A DNA stretch of 64,000 nt, from assembly GCA_963763215.1 (NCBI GenBank), contig CAVXNX010000017.1, positions 1 to 64,000 of the forward strand, given 5' to 3'. The stretch is from DASQZK01 sp963763215. GTDB taxonomy: Bacteria; Bacteroidota; Bacteroidia; Bacteroidales; GCA-2748055. Position numbers and translations under genes: made by a program. Below are positions 1 through 9,891 of the stretch, piece by piece (position 1 is the stretch's first letter; each line of letters begins with the position of its first letter). The notes beneath the pieces are model-generated. The model was not told the DNA's origin. It saw nothing but the letters and a program-made list of their open reading frames with translations, and did not search any database.

Positions 1-1156
1 TCACAGTCTTGCTCCAGCCTCCGGCGTCGGCGATATCCCTCCCGCTGAACGTCACCCTGAATTTTGCCTCATCATAAAAGTCCGATGACGTTAAATTGTC
101 GATCAGCGGTCCCGTCCATTGACCGTAACTTTCCGCACCCGCAAAGGGCGCATTATGAGCATCGGAGCCCCAGACCTCGTTGCCGAGCTCCACGATGATG
201 CCTTTTGAACCGGAGATCAGCTCATGATACCCTTCCGCTTCCCGGAGCGCCCCCATGGGATTTCCGGGGCCTGCGCCCAGGTAATCCACGAACCGCTTCA
301 TGGTAGAGGGATCATTGAAATAATCGGTGTACGATGCGGTGCCGATAGTGATATTGCTGTAGATCCCAATATCGTTGCACAGGCTCACATAATCGGCGAT
401 CGTAAAATTGCTGTAGGGAAACCCGGTTGAACATTCATGACTTCCTCCTGGCTCGCCTTCCAGACTGTATTCATTGGCCGTGAGGGCGCCCCACCGTATC
501 GTCGCCGGATGCAGGTCCTTTAGCAGCTTCATCATTTCAGAGGAGAACCTGTCACCCCGTTTATCGGGAAGCCGGTGAAGCTGGATGTCATCGAGGTACA
601 GCGTGCCCCCGGCGAAAAACCGGAGATCGATGGTCTGCGCCGTGGCATTATTGCCGTCGAAGGTGTAGGTATACACCTGCCAGCCGGTGGTCGGCTCTTG
701 GGCCGGCGTTTCGGCCAATGCACCGAGCTTGACTGAAAACAGGCCGGTATATCCCGGGTCCTTCTTCAGGGCGAAAGAAAGTTCATACTGCGCTCCGCTA
801 TGCAGATACATCGAATATCCCGGCTGGCACCTGACAATGGCCGGATCGCTTACCGTGCCGTGGCTGACGATCGCCGCCGACTGCTTTCCCTGGAAGGGCT
901 CGTCAGTATAAGCCGACCATTCACAGTTGATGCGCTTCCAGACATCCGACCTCGACAGGTTGTGCTCGAGACCCGATCGCGGAATGTAATTGGATATCAG
1001 ACCGCTGAAATCCCATCCGGGATAGGACCGGATGGATACATTCAGCCCGATCCCTTCGGAATGAGCGATGGCGGTATCGCTGAAACTTACGGTGTTCTGA
1101 GAAAATCCAGTCACCATGGCAAGCGATAGCATGCTGAGGAGTAAAAATGTTTTCAT
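1..1156 (-). CDS. Secreted clan GH-A glycosidase (GH51/arabinofuranosidase-like), C-terminus beyond window
   Basis: The frame opens at an ATG (1156-1154) and stays open for 385 codons to the left edge, so the C-terminus is missing. The N-terminus (MKTFLLLSMLSLAMVTGFSQ) is a clear signal peptide. A beta-sandwich, carbohydrate-binding-like stretch follows at about residues 60-195. A catalytic-barrel region then carries TIRWGAL and ELGNEVWG. The Asn326-Glu327 pair in the latter matches the Asn-Glu that holds the acid/base residue in clan GH-A enzymes such as GH51 alpha-L-arabinofuranosidases. The nucleophile Glu would lie outside the window. Secretion and family type are well supported. The exact GH family and substrate are inference. 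It is transcribed away from the saccharopine dehydrogenase gene on its right. Confidence 0.72.
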   Translation of the reverse strand, partial: MKTFLLLSMLSLAMVTGFSQNTVSFSDTAIAHSEGIGLNVSIRSYPGWDFSGLISNYIPRSGLEHNLSRSDVWKRINCEWSAYTDEPFQGKQSAAIVSHGTVSDPAIVRCQPGYSMYLHSGAQYELSFALKKDPGYTGLFSVKLGALAETPAQEPTTGWQVYTYTFDGNNATAQTIDLRFFAGGTLYLDDIQLHRLPDKRGDRFSSEMMKLLKDLHPATIRWGALTANEYSLEGEPGGSHECSTGFPYSNFTIADYVSLCNDIGIYSNITIGTASYTDYFNDPSTMKRFVDYLGAGPGNPMGALREAEGYHELISGSKGIIVELGNEVWGSDAHNAPFAGAESYGQWTGPLIDNLTSSDFYDEAKFRVTFSGRDIADAGGWSKTV

Positions 1157-1353
1157 ATCAGTCCTGGTTGGTCATCCGGGGATGAAGATAATGAATTTCC
1201 GGTGGTTTTGAAATCATCATCCTCCCCCTGCAGCAACCCGGAATGTTTTTACCCGGTGTGGCTCTCATGTTTCCGTCACGCCTTCCGAAGTGTTTCCCAT
1301 TCGCCCTTGCCACCTCGTGCACATTTCGTAATTTTACACAAAAACCTGATTCC

Positions 1354-2499
1354 ATGAGCAAAAAAATAGTCGTCCTTGGGGCCGGGCTGGTCGGCCGGGC
1401 CATCGCCACTGATTTGAAAAACAATCTCTTCGACGTGACCGCCGTGGATGTGAACCACGAGGCATTACGGACCCTTCATGAAGAAGCGGACATCCGGGTG
1501 GTTGAGGCTGACATCTCCGACAGTAAGATCCTGGCGAAAGCTATCGGCGATGCATCCCTGGTCGTGGGCGCCGTTCCAGGCCATCTGGGTTATGCGATGA
1601 TGAAGACGGTGATCAATGCCGGTAAGGATCTGGTCGATATCTCGTTCTGCCCGGAAGATTACCTGGAACTCGATGATCTGGCCAGGAAGCACAATGTCAC
1701 GGTTTTGCCGGACATCGGCGTTGCTCCCGGGCTCAGTCACCTGATCTGCGGATATCACAGCGTCCGGATGCAGATCGAATCCTTCAAATGCATGGTGGGC
1801 GGTCTTCCGGTCACCCGGGAATGGCCGATGGAGTACAAGGCTTCATGGTCGCCTCACGATGTTATTGAAGAGTATACCCGGCCGGCGCGGCTCATGGAGA
1901 ACGGTAAACTGCTGGTCAAGGAAGCGTTGTCCGACCCTGAAATCGTCAACTTTGCCGGAATCGGATCACTGGAGGCCTGGAACTCCGACGGCTTGCGGTC
2001 GCTGATCAAAACCATGCCGGAGATCCCCGACATGGTCGAAAAGACACTCCGCTACCCCGGAACAACGGAATATCTCCGTGTTCTGCGGGAGCTCGGTTTT
2101 TTCTCGGCGAACCGTATCGATGTTGACGGGATGAAAGTCAGACCGCTCGACGTGACGGCGAAGCTTCTCTTCCCCCGGTGGGAACTGAAAAAGGGAGAGA
2201 AGGAGTTCACCGTGATGCGGGTCGTCATCAATGGGAATGAAAACGGCAGGAGCATGACGTATTCGTACGACCTCTATGATACCTCCGACGAACGCACGGG
2301 GACAAGTTCGATGGCCCGGACAACCGGTTTCACCTGCGCAGCGGCTGCCTCCCTGGTCCTTGAGGGCGGTTTCAACCGAAAAGGCGTGATCCCGCCCGAG
2401 ATCGTCGGCCAGGACGACAGGGCCTTTGAGTTCATCCTCGATTACCTGAAAATACGGAATATTTCACTGGAGAAGAAGGACCGGGAAAGAAAACCCTGA
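1354..2499 (+). CDS. Saccharopine dehydrogenase family oxidoreductase
   Basis: This is a 381-residue cytosolic protein. I start it at the ATG at 1354 because the Rossmann fold begins there (KKIVVLGAGLVGRAIATDL, a GxGxxG dinucleotide site at residues 8-13). The longer upstream frame shows no protein-like character. The N-terminal NAD(P)-binding domain runs to about residue 120. The rest resembles the saccharopine dehydrogenase C-terminal domain, including PDIGVAPGLSHLI near residue 125. Family members include saccharopine dehydrogenases (lysine metabolism) and lysine 6-dehydrogenase or carboxynorspermidine dehydrogenase types, so the substrate is open. It sits alone, 80 bases before a trehalase gene on the same strand. 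Nothing in the sequence links the two functions. Confidence 0.85.
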   Translation: MSKKIVVLGAGLVGRAIATDLKNNLFDVTAVDVNHEALRTLHEEADIRVVEADISDSKILAKAIGDASLVVGAVPGHLGYAMMKTVINAGKDLVDISFCPEDYLELDDLARKHNVTVLPDIGVAPGLSHLICGYHSVRMQIESFKCMVGGLPVTREWPMEYKASWSPHDVIEEYTRPARLMENGKLLVKEALSDPEIVNFAGIGSLEAWNSDGLRSLIKTMPEIPDMVEKTLRYPGTTEYLRVLRELGFFSANRIDVDGMKVRPLDVTAKLLFPRWELKKGEKEFTVMRVVINGNENGRSMTYSYDLYDTSDERTGTSSMARTTGFTCAAAASLVLEGGFNRKGVIPPEIVGQDDRAFEFILDYLKIRNISLEKKDRERKP

Positions 2500-2579
2500 A
2501 AATCCAGCCCATCATTCCTGCCATACCCTGAAAACTTTCGGGTGCGTCCCAGGGTTATACCCTAAAAAGTGACTCCCCG

Positions 2580-4208
2580 ATGGCTCTGTATGTCAATACC
2601 CCGAGGCGCACCAGGTACTTCACGTCTGTCCTCATCTTCGTCCTCTCGATCCTTGCGGCGGGATGTGCCCATAAAAACAGGCAGATCAATCGCTTCGGGG
2701 AGTTGTTTGCCAGGGTGCAGATGTCAGGTGTCTTCCCCGATTCCAAAACCTTTCCCGATTGCATTCCGAAGTACGATACGGCACAGATCATCGCCGACTA
2801 CAACCGCCTTGCAGTGAAACGGAATTTCGATCTTCACGCTTTTGTCCTCAGCTATTTCCGCCTTCCGGCACAAACCACGACAACGTATCACTTCGACTCT
2901 CTCCGGACGGTTCCCCAACACATCGACTCGCTCTGGAAAGTCCTGACCCGGCATACGGATAGCGTCCGGGAAGGGTCGCTCATCCCCCTCCCCTACGACT
3001 ATGTGGTTCCCGGCGGCAGGTTTCGCGAGGTCTATTACTGGGACAGCTATTTCACGATGCTTGGGCTGAAAGCCTCCCGGCGCGATGACCTGATCCGGGA
3101 TATGACCGGAAATTTTGCCTACCTGCTGCACCAGTACGGCTTCATTCCCAATGGTAACCGCACGTATTACCTGTCGCGGTCCCAGCCACCGTTCTTCTCC
3201 ATGATGGTTGAACTGCTGGCCGGCATCGACGGCGACTCCGTTTGCCTTAAGTACCTGCCCGCGTTGAAAACCGAATACCGTTTCTGGATGGATGGAATGG
3301 ACAGTGTTTCTGCAAAACGGCCGGCCTACCGGAGGATTGTCCGGGTAAACGACACCCTTTTCCTCAACCGCTACTGGGATGACCGGGCCAGGCCGCGGCC
3401 GGAATCGTTCCGGGAAGATTCGGGCCTCGCTCTCCGCACCCCCCGGGACCCGGCGGATCTTTACCGGAACCTCCGGGCAGCCTGCGAAAGCGGTTGGGAT
3501 TTCAGCTCCAGATGGCTCAGCGATCCGGACAGCCTGGGGACGATCATCACGACACATATCCTTCCGGTGGACCTGAACTGCCTGCTCTGGCATCTCGAAA
3601 CGACGTTGGCCAGGGCCTGCCGGATCAACGGACAGGCCAGTGAAGCCCGTGACTACCAAAACAGGGCATACCGGAGAAAAGCCGCGATTCAAAGCCTCTT
3701 CTGGGATACAACCGAACATTTTTTCGTCGATTACAATTTCATGTCCAGCAAACTCACGGGCGTGACCAGTCCGGCCGGAATGTATCCCCTGTTTTTCAGC
3801 CTGGCCCGGAGAGATCAGGCCAGCGCCTGCGCGAAGGTTCTGATAGACAGTCTCTCCTTCCCTTACGGCATTGTGACATCCCGCCACCAGACCGGCCAGC
3901 AATGGGACTATCCCAATGGCTGGCCGCCCCTCCAGTACATGACCGTCGAAGGATTGAAGCGGTATGGCATGGATCACCTGGCCGGTTCGATACGGGAACA
4001 TTTTACGCGGTACGTGCTGTATTACCTGTCAACGCGACATAAATTCGTCGAGAAGTACAATGTGGTGGAAGGACTCGCGGGGAAGGGAGGCGAATACCCG
4101 GCGCAGGACGGATTCGGCTGGACCAACGGGGTCATCATGCAGTTCCTGGATCCCGCGTATGATACAATCCCTATCGAAGATCTGAGAGTCCTGAACGAAC
4201 TTCCCTGA
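2580..4208 (+). CDS. treA: Alpha,alpha-trehalase, GH37 lipoprotein
   Basis: This 542-residue enzyme hydrolyses trehalose to two glucose molecules. Both GH37 signatures are present: PGGRFREVYYWDSY from residue 144 and QWDYPNGWPP from residue 441. The catalytic pair known from E. coli Tre37A maps to Asp307 (SGWDFSSRW) and Glu491 (FVEKYN). The Gly-rich GKGGEYPAQDGFGWTNGV segment follows near the C-terminus. The N-terminus has a hydrophobic stretch ending in LAAGC, a lipobox, so it is probably an outer-membrane or periplasmic lipoprotein. The reading frame is intact and the length is normal for periplasmic trehalases. The 240 bases downstream, before the convergent gene, hold nothing recognisable. 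Confidence 0.93.
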   Translation: MALYVNTPRRTRYFTSVLIFVLSILAAGCAHKNRQINRFGELFARVQMSGVFPDSKTFPDCIPKYDTAQIIADYNRLAVKRNFDLHAFVLSYFRLPAQTTTTYHFDSLRTVPQHIDSLWKVLTRHTDSVREGSLIPLPYDYVVPGGRFREVYYWDSYFTMLGLKASRRDDLIRDMTGNFAYLLHQYGFIPNGNRTYYLSRSQPPFFSMMVELLAGIDGDSVCLKYLPALKTEYRFWMDGMDSVSAKRPAYRRIVRVNDTLFLNRYWDDRARPRPESFREDSGLALRTPRDPADLYRNLRAACESGWDFSSRWLSDPDSLGTIITTHILPVDLNCLLWHLETTLARACRINGQASEARDYQNRAYRRKAAIQSLFWDTTEHFFVDYNFMSSKLTGVTSPAGMYPLFFSLARRDQASACAKVLIDSLSFPYGIVTSRHQTGQQWDYPNGWPPLQYMTVEGLKRYGMDHLAGSIREHFTRYVLYYLSTRHKFVEKYNVVEGLAGKGGEYPAQDGFGWTNGVIMQFLDPAYDTIPIEDLRVLNELP

Positions 4209-4446
4209 AATAGATCCGGCGGATGACCGGACGCTCCCCTGGTATCTTTCCCTGGCTAAAAGATAACGGGATCAGGCAATGGGCGGACAGGGAGTTATCC
4301 AAAAAAGGTTACTTCAGGAAGGTCTTATGAAAGCCGGCCGGTTGAAGTGCGCATGCCGTGTGAATGATTTTCCCGGGGAGAGCGCCTTACGTTACCCGGA
4401 ATTCCGGGGATGAAAGCTGTGGACTGATCCACCGATAGCGGGGCGG

Positions 4447-6165
4447 TCACCTGACGCGGAATTCCTGTTCGCGCCGGACGATCGTTCCGTCGCCGGTCAG
4501 GCCGACCACCGAAATTACGTATTCCCCGGAAATATCGCTCGTGGAAAAGTGCAGCGTTGTCCCGTGTTCTCCCTCGCTGAGGGTCACTTCAGGCTCCCAG
4601 CACAGCAGGTACCGCAGGTCCGGTTTCCTGGTCGAGGCCGGTGCAGCGCTGACCCCGCCAGACACATAATCATACTGAGGGATGGCGCCCATGGGGTACA
4701 TCACCCGGATCATGCCGGGCATAAGTTTTACATCGTTGAAACGTGCCTGCTTGGTGTGGATATCCACAATACCGCCGAACGTGAAGTCCCTGTAGTAATA
4801 GGTGTGATCCACCACAGCGATCTCATCCAGATCGTCGACCGGGATGCCGGCAATCTGGTGACAGTCGGGATAAAGCACCCCGTCGACGAAGATACCCGGT
4901 TTGTCTTCTAAGGGAAAAAAGGTGGTCGGATTGATGACTTCGATCGAGCATTCGTCCTTTCGCTGGATGAAACGCGCCGGGGGGACGAGCTCCCAGAAGT
5001 ATTCGGCGAGGGAATCCAGGCGGATGTAATCGGCCGAACGGATCTTCAGTCCCGGATTGGTGTAAAATGTCAGGTTTTCATTCGGGGTGATCGAATCGGC
5101 CTTGCTGTCCTTCCTGAAATTCGGGCTTTTAAACCTCCGCTGCAGCTGGATCAGGGCAAAGCGTTCTTTCAGGAATTCGACCGAGGCACTGTCGGTCGAC
5201 AGTTCAGCCGGTGGCGGCGGATCACGAAAACCGTTCCAGAATGATTCGTCGAGAGTGAGCCGGTCACCCGGGCCGGGCAGGGTAAAAACGACATCCTTGT
5301 CCCCTTCCCCGGGCTGAAGGAGGAAATTAAATTCGCCGTCTTTGTCTGTCGTGGTGCTGTTGATGCCGGTCCCCGGACCGGGATAGGAAAGGATCACATT
5401 TTCGTCGGTGACGGGAGTCCCCGATGCACTGACGAGGTGACCGGAGAGCCTCACGCCCAGGTAATCGGGAAGGTAAGAGATCTGATCAGGCTGCCGGATT
5501 TCTTCCGGAAAGCCCGTTTTTTCTCCACCCCGGATCAGCCCGGGACTCTTCCGGTAAACAGCCACGGAATAGATCCCTCCGGTATCGCGCGTATCCCGGA
5601 TATTCACGGTGACTTGCTCCCGGGTCGCGTACATCGATTTGTCGGTCGATACGGTCACGAAGGGATATGGATCCCCAGCCGGAAGTTCAACGGCCTGAGG
5701 TGTTTCCGGAGCGAGGGTGTCAACTGCCGGGAGCTGAAGCTGTTCGTCGGGGTTGATGATCGTCAGTGCCTCTTGGAAGAAGGCCCCCTCACCGAAATTT
5801 TTCATCCAGTTCGTATAGGCCAGGACATGGTAGATGCCGGTTTTAAAATCGGCAGGGATCATCATCTCGCCCCTGCCCTCTCCATGCGTGAGAAGGATCT
5901 TTTCCCGGATCACCGAGGCATTATCATCATTGACCAGTTCGATGTATGCCATCCGGCTGAGTTCGACCGCAGGAAACAAAGGAGATGTGCAATAGATCTT
6001 AAACCAGACCACTTCTCCCGTGAACGCGCAGGTATGAGTCAGCTGAACGGTCATTTTTTCAACAGGATACCTGGCATTCTCCTTTGCGGAGGCTACCTGT
6101 GAAAACAGGTCGTTTCCCGGTGAAAGGCCCAGAATCAGGACAGCGATAATGAAAATTCGTTTCAT
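4447..6165 (-). CDS. Secreted MG2-like/carboxypeptidase-regulatory/plug-like domain protein, function unknown
   Basis: This 572-residue protein has an N-terminal signal peptide (KRIFIIAVLILGLSPGNDLFS). Residues about 30-150 resemble a macroglobulin MG2-type beta-sandwich (MTVQLTHTCAFTGEVVWFKI; TGIYHVLAYTNWMKN). Residues about 235-300 form a carboxypeptidase-regulatory-like fold (VRLSGHLVSASGTPVTDENV; DKDGEFNFLLQPG). Around residue 410 a segment resembles a TonB plug (GIFVDGVLYPDC; DDLDEIAVVDH; GGIVDIHTK), but no beta-barrel follows. Proteins of this build are common in Bacteroidota beside TonB receptors and their role is not known. It starts 44 bases after the TonB receptor gene and is probably cotranscribed with it. 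An envelope accessory to the receptor is inference. Confidence 0.7.
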   Translation of the reverse strand: MKRIFIIAVLILGLSPGNDLFSQVASAKENARYPVEKMTVQLTHTCAFTGEVVWFKIYCTSPLFPAVELSRMAYIELVNDDNASVIREKILLTHGEGRGEMMIPADFKTGIYHVLAYTNWMKNFGEGAFFQEALTIINPDEQLQLPAVDTLAPETPQAVELPAGDPYPFVTVSTDKSMYATREQVTVNIRDTRDTGGIYSVAVYRKSPGLIRGGEKTGFPEEIRQPDQISYLPDYLGVRLSGHLVSASGTPVTDENVILSYPGPGTGINSTTTDKDGEFNFLLQPGEGDKDVVFTLPGPGDRLTLDESFWNGFRDPPPPAELSTDSASVEFLKERFALIQLQRRFKSPNFRKDSKADSITPNENLTFYTNPGLKIRSADYIRLDSLAEYFWELVPPARFIQRKDECSIEVINPTTFFPLEDKPGIFVDGVLYPDCHQIAGIPVDDLDEIAVVDHTYYYRDFTFGGIVDIHTKQARFNDVKLMPGMIRVMYPMGAIPQYDYVSGGVSAAPASTRKPDLRYLLCWEPEVTLSEGEHGTTLHFSTSDISGEYVISVVGLTGDGTIVRREQEFRVR

Positions 6166-6208
6166 AAATGGTTTTATCTGCAGTCTTTTCCCTCACTAGA
6201 GGTTCAGA

Positions 6209-8938
6209 CTAAAAATTCAAATTGTAGGTTATGGTCGGGATAACCGTTCCGAAAATAGACAGTCTGTAGGCATCGAAGGTCGCTCCTTCACTTTTGAAAT
6301 AGACTGAATAGGCGTTCTTGCGGCCGGTGACATTGTACAGCGAGAAGGTGAAGGTCCCCCGGGCAAGTTTACGCGCTTTCAGGCTTCCGTTGAGAGTCAC
6401 CGACAGGTCAACGCGAAAATAATCGGGGATCCGGTACTCGTTGTATTTGGAATAATGCAGGAAAACCTGGTCACCGAGCTTGTACTGCGCCACCGGGTAG
6501 GTGATCGGCCTGCCCGTTGAGTAATTGAGCGTTGAGGAGAAAACCAGCCGTCTGTAAGCTTTCAGGTTGGCCAGTACGGTCAGGTTATGCGGCTTGTCGT
6601 AATTGGCCGGGAAATATTCGCCGTTGTTGACGATTTCCTCCCTGAATTTCGTATCGGATTTGATCAGGGTTCTTGAGTACGTATAATTCACCCTTCCGAA
6701 AACCCTTCCCCCTTTCTTCTCCAGCGAAAATTCCACCCCATAGGATTTCCCCAGACCGTTGAGGACCTCCGTCTCGATATGATCATTCAGGAGCAGCTCC
6801 GCGCCGGGTTTAAATTCCTTGATATTGTAGATCCTCTTGTAAAACACCTCGAGGGAGGTCTCCAGCTTGTCATCGCTTAAATTCCTGAAATATCCGGCCG
6901 AAACCTGCCTCCCGGTTTGGGGTGCCAGGTAGGTGTCGCTGAGTTTCCAGGTATCGGTGGGTGAAATGGCCGTGGTATTGGAGAGCATGTGGATGTACTG
7001 GGCCGTTTTGCTGTAGCTCAGTTTCACACTGCTGTTCCGGTCGAGGGAATAATTTGCCGAAAACCGGAATTCGGGGTTCACATAATGCGACTGAACCCGG
7101 TTGGTCGGGGTGATGAGGGTATCGATGATATTATCGGTCGTATAGGGCATCCCCGGCGCATAGACGTACCTTTTCCCGTTTCCAAAGCCCAGCATCCCCG
7201 AGAAGCGTAAGCCGCCCTCGACCCTCAGCCGCCGGGTCAAACTGTACTCACTGCCTGCATAAACGCCAAATTCAATGGCCTTCTCCCGGTTGATGCGGAA
7301 CGAGGTGATGTCTGACAGGTTGCCGGCGATCCGCTCACCGGGATTGACCGAATAATGATCGACATCGGCGCCGAAATTAAATTTCAGATCCACCGTGGGG
7401 GAATATTCAAAATTGCTCTTCAAGCCGATATCCTCGAGTGAATGGGTAAGCTGGAAGGCCTGGTTGACATTGGTCTCATTGGCAATGTTGTAGCCGAAAC
7501 TACTGTATGACAGCCCCGTCTGCGACTTCACATGTTTGGAAATCGTGTGCCGCAACATCACCGATGCAATGGCATTGTTGTAATTGTAGACTGAATCGCT
7601 GTTTAGCTGGAAACGGTCGTTGCTCTTGTAAACATCGATGGATAGGGCATTCTTCTCGTTGAGGTTGAGGTTGGTTTTGATCTGCCCGTCATAGAAGCTG
7701 ACCTTGCTCTTGTACAATTCAGGCACCTTGATGGCATTCAGGACCCAGTTGGAGTAAGTTGTCCGGAAACTTGCCAGGAAGGTTGAATTTTTGGCAATGG
7801 GTCCGTCGATGTGGAACTGAGTCGAGATCGGACTTATGCCGGCCGCACCTTCGATCTTTTCCTTGTTTCCCTCGATGGTATTGATCTCAAGCACCGACGA
7901 TAGCCTTCCGCCGTATTTCACCGGCATGCTGCCTTTGTAGAGGACGGCATTATCGACGATTCCCGAGTTCACCGCCGAAAATATTCCGAAGAAATGGGAG
8001 GGGTAATACATCGGAGCCTGGTCGAGGAGAATCAGGTTTTCATCGGTTTTGCCACCCCGGACGTTGAAGCCGGAAGTTCCTTCCCCCACGGTCTGGACGC
8101 CGGGAAGGGTGAGCATGCCCTTAATGACATCGGGCTCGCCGAAAAGTGCCGGAATGGATTTCAACATCTGGATATTGATCCGTTCCAACCCGCTGTGGAT
8201 CTCACCGACATTGCCCTCGCGGCTGGCCGTCACCTTCACATCGGCCAGGGCATTGATCTGCGTGAGCAGTTCCACGTCGATGGTGCCGTCGGAATACAGG
8301 TTGACGATCCGGCGTGTCGGCTCCATCCCCACACAGCTGAAATTCAGGATGTGGTTCCCCGTGGGAAGGGTAAGCCGGAAATACCCCACCCGGTTTGTTG
8401 AAGCGCCCTTCTGGGTTTCTGCAACGTAAACGTTGGCTCCCACGACCGGGTCGCCTGTCTCGAAGTTTTTGACGTGCCCGGTGATCGTGGCAAAGGAGGA
8501 TGTCGATTTGCCCGGTGTGCCGATATTGAAGATCTGGTATTGCAGACGGTTCAGCCGCTCCCGGGTCAGCTTCTCAGGCGACTTCTTTTCTTCCTGCACA
8601 GTCACGGCCATTTCCGGGAAAAGGCTTTTCATCGCGGCTCCGCTATAAATGATGATGCGGCCAGAACCGGCCATGTAATAGTGGAGCAGTTTGCCTCTGA
8701 AAAGCTGATCCAGGCAGTCTTCGACCGGGGTATTTTCAAATTCCGCGGTCACATAAACACTGTCGGCAGAGATTTCATCATAATAAAACCTGACTGGGTA
8801 TCTCTGCTCAACATCGCGGAAAAAAGTTTCCAGCGGAACCCCCCGGTAGCTGCCGGAAATACGTATCGAACCCTCCTGGGCGTAAATACCGCAGAGCGGA
8901 AGAAGAAGAAATGCCGATATCCAAAAAAAACTTTTCAT
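6209..8938 (-). CDS. TonB-dependent outer-membrane receptor with STN and carboxypeptidase-regulatory domains
   Basis: This 909-residue protein has a signal peptide at residues 1-20. A secretin/TonB N-terminal (STN) domain follows at about 25-80 (RYPVRFYYDEISADSVYVTA; PVEDCLDQLF). A CarboxypepD_reg-like domain spans about 150-235 (TGHVKNFETGDPVVGANVYV). The plug at about 240-350 contains PDVIKGMLTLPGVQTVGEG, GFNVRGGKTDENLILLDQAP and GIVDNAVLYKGSMP. The remainder is a 22-strand-type barrel. Such receptors import siderophores, vitamins or oligosaccharides using the TonB/ExbBD motor. An STN domain often signals to an anti-sigma factor, but no sigma/anti-sigma pair is in the window. No SusD partner is present. 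DUF4249 lipoproteins upstream on the same strand are the likely partners. The frame is intact. Confidence 0.9.
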   Translation of the reverse strand: MKSFFWISAFLLLPLCGIYAQEGSIRISGSYRGVPLETFFRDVEQRYPVRFYYDEISADSVYVTAEFENTPVEDCLDQLFRGKLLHYYMAGSGRIIIYSGAAMKSLFPEMAVTVQEEKKSPEKLTRERLNRLQYQIFNIGTPGKSTSSFATITGHVKNFETGDPVVGANVYVAETQKGASTNRVGYFRLTLPTGNHILNFSCVGMEPTRRIVNLYSDGTIDVELLTQINALADVKVTASREGNVGEIHSGLERINIQMLKSIPALFGEPDVIKGMLTLPGVQTVGEGTSGFNVRGGKTDENLILLDQAPMYYPSHFFGIFSAVNSGIVDNAVLYKGSMPVKYGGRLSSVLEINTIEGNKEKIEGAAGISPISTQFHIDGPIAKNSTFLASFRTTYSNWVLNAIKVPELYKSKVSFYDGQIKTNLNLNEKNALSIDVYKSNDRFQLNSDSVYNYNNAIASVMLRHTISKHVKSQTGLSYSSFGYNIANETNVNQAFQLTHSLEDIGLKSNFEYSPTVDLKFNFGADVDHYSVNPGERIAGNLSDITSFRINREKAIEFGVYAGSEYSLTRRLRVEGGLRFSGMLGFGNGKRYVYAPGMPYTTDNIIDTLITPTNRVQSHYVNPEFRFSANYSLDRNSSVKLSYSKTAQYIHMLSNTTAISPTDTWKLSDTYLAPQTGRQVSAGYFRNLSDDKLETSLEVFYKRIYNIKEFKPGAELLLNDHIETEVLNGLGKSYGVEFSLEKKGGRVFGRVNYTYSRTLIKSDTKFREEIVNNGEYFPANYDKPHNLTVLANLKAYRRLVFSSTLNYSTGRPITYPVAQYKLGDQVFLHYSKYNEYRIPDYFRVDLSVTLNGSLKARKLARGTFTFSLYNVTGRKNAYSVYFKSEGATFDAYRLSIFGTVIPTITYNLNF

Positions 8939-8969
8939 ATATCCTGTTGTATCTGCGCGCCGGCCGGCT

Positions 8970-9743
8970 CTAATTCTTATTCACCGGGGCATTCCCGGTC
9001 TCCAGCTGTTCATAGTACTTCACCACCCTGACGACATCGTCGTAATGGCGGATGTTGATCTTGATCCTGTTCTTCCGGATGAACTTCTTCATCTCGTCGA
9101 AGTGATCATCAAGGAGGGCCAGCAATGTACGCCGGTTGCGGAATGACCCGAAACGGTCGCCCACGATGAGGTATAGCCCGACCCTTCGGATGTAGTCGCC
9201 AAGGAATCCGTTCTCGATCCGGCTTTTGGTGGTGACTTCATGCCTGATGAGATATTCAACGTTCCTGCCCTTCCAGGCAATTTCGTATAATCGCTTCTCC
9301 TTTGTCCCGGGAACCAGTTCAAATTCAAAATGCCTCCTGACCCCCGTCATGCTGTCGGTGTAGGTGAAACCTTCCAGGTAATCCTTTCGGGGAAGCACAT
9401 ATTTTTCCTTGCCCTTTTCAGGAATGAAAATGATGAACTGGTCGGTGTAAAGATCATAATTCATTTTCACCCCGGTAAAATCCTCCCCGTGATACCTGAT
9501 CTCCGCCAGGGGCCAGTATTTATCCGAGAGAAAAGGGTTGCCGCGGTATTTCATTTCATAAACCCACTTCACGCCGTTGATGATGTCCTTCTGATGCGAA
9601 TACAGCGGGTTGTCCGAAAGTTCTTTGGGAATCCCCTGGGGAAAGGCGACCGTCGGTAATAAAAGCATAACGGCGACCAGCAAAAATGCCCGTTTGACGT
9701 ACTTTTCTGCCCGCGATGAACGATATAGTGCCTTTATGATCAT
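8970..9743 (-). CDS. Conserved secreted protein of unknown function
   Basis: This 257-residue protein has a long n-region and then a hydrophobic signal segment (AFLLVAVMLLLPTVAFPQG) at about residues 19-37. I do not recognise the family. The mature part is rich in charged and aromatic residues with predicted beta-strands early (WPLAEIRYHGEDF; QFIIFIPEKGKEKYVLP). It ends with a basic helical C-terminus (FIRKNRIKINIRHYDDVVRV). It lies 31 bases upstream of the TonB receptor on the same strand, so cotranscription is likely. About 150 AT-rich bases separate it from the DUF4249 gene, enough for its own promoter, though no clean TAnnTTTG box is visible there. Confidence 0.6.
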   Translation of the reverse strand: MIIKALYRSSRAEKYVKRAFLLVAVMLLLPTVAFPQGIPKELSDNPLYSHQKDIINGVKWVYEMKYRGNPFLSDKYWPLAEIRYHGEDFTGVKMNYDLYTDQFIIFIPEKGKEKYVLPRKDYLEGFTYTDSMTGVRRHFEFELVPGTKEKRLYEIAWKGRNVEYLIRHEVTTKSRIENGFLGDYIRRVGLYLIVGDRFGSFRNRRTLLALLDDHFDEMKKFIRKNRIKINIRHYDDVVRVVKYYEQLETGNAPVNKN

Positions 9744-9891
9744 GTTGTCAATTTCTCTGATAGGAAATAAAAACTCTCAACTTTCAAAATCCACATAAAC
9801 ATACTCTTTATTTCAATAGTATCGTAACATATTATAAAATAAAAGACATTTATATTACATATCCTTTCGTTCATCGCACAAAAGCGTTGAC

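Noticed and set aside
2724..4001. 425-codon minus-strand open frame
   Set aside because: It is antisense to the intact trehalase with both GH37 signatures.
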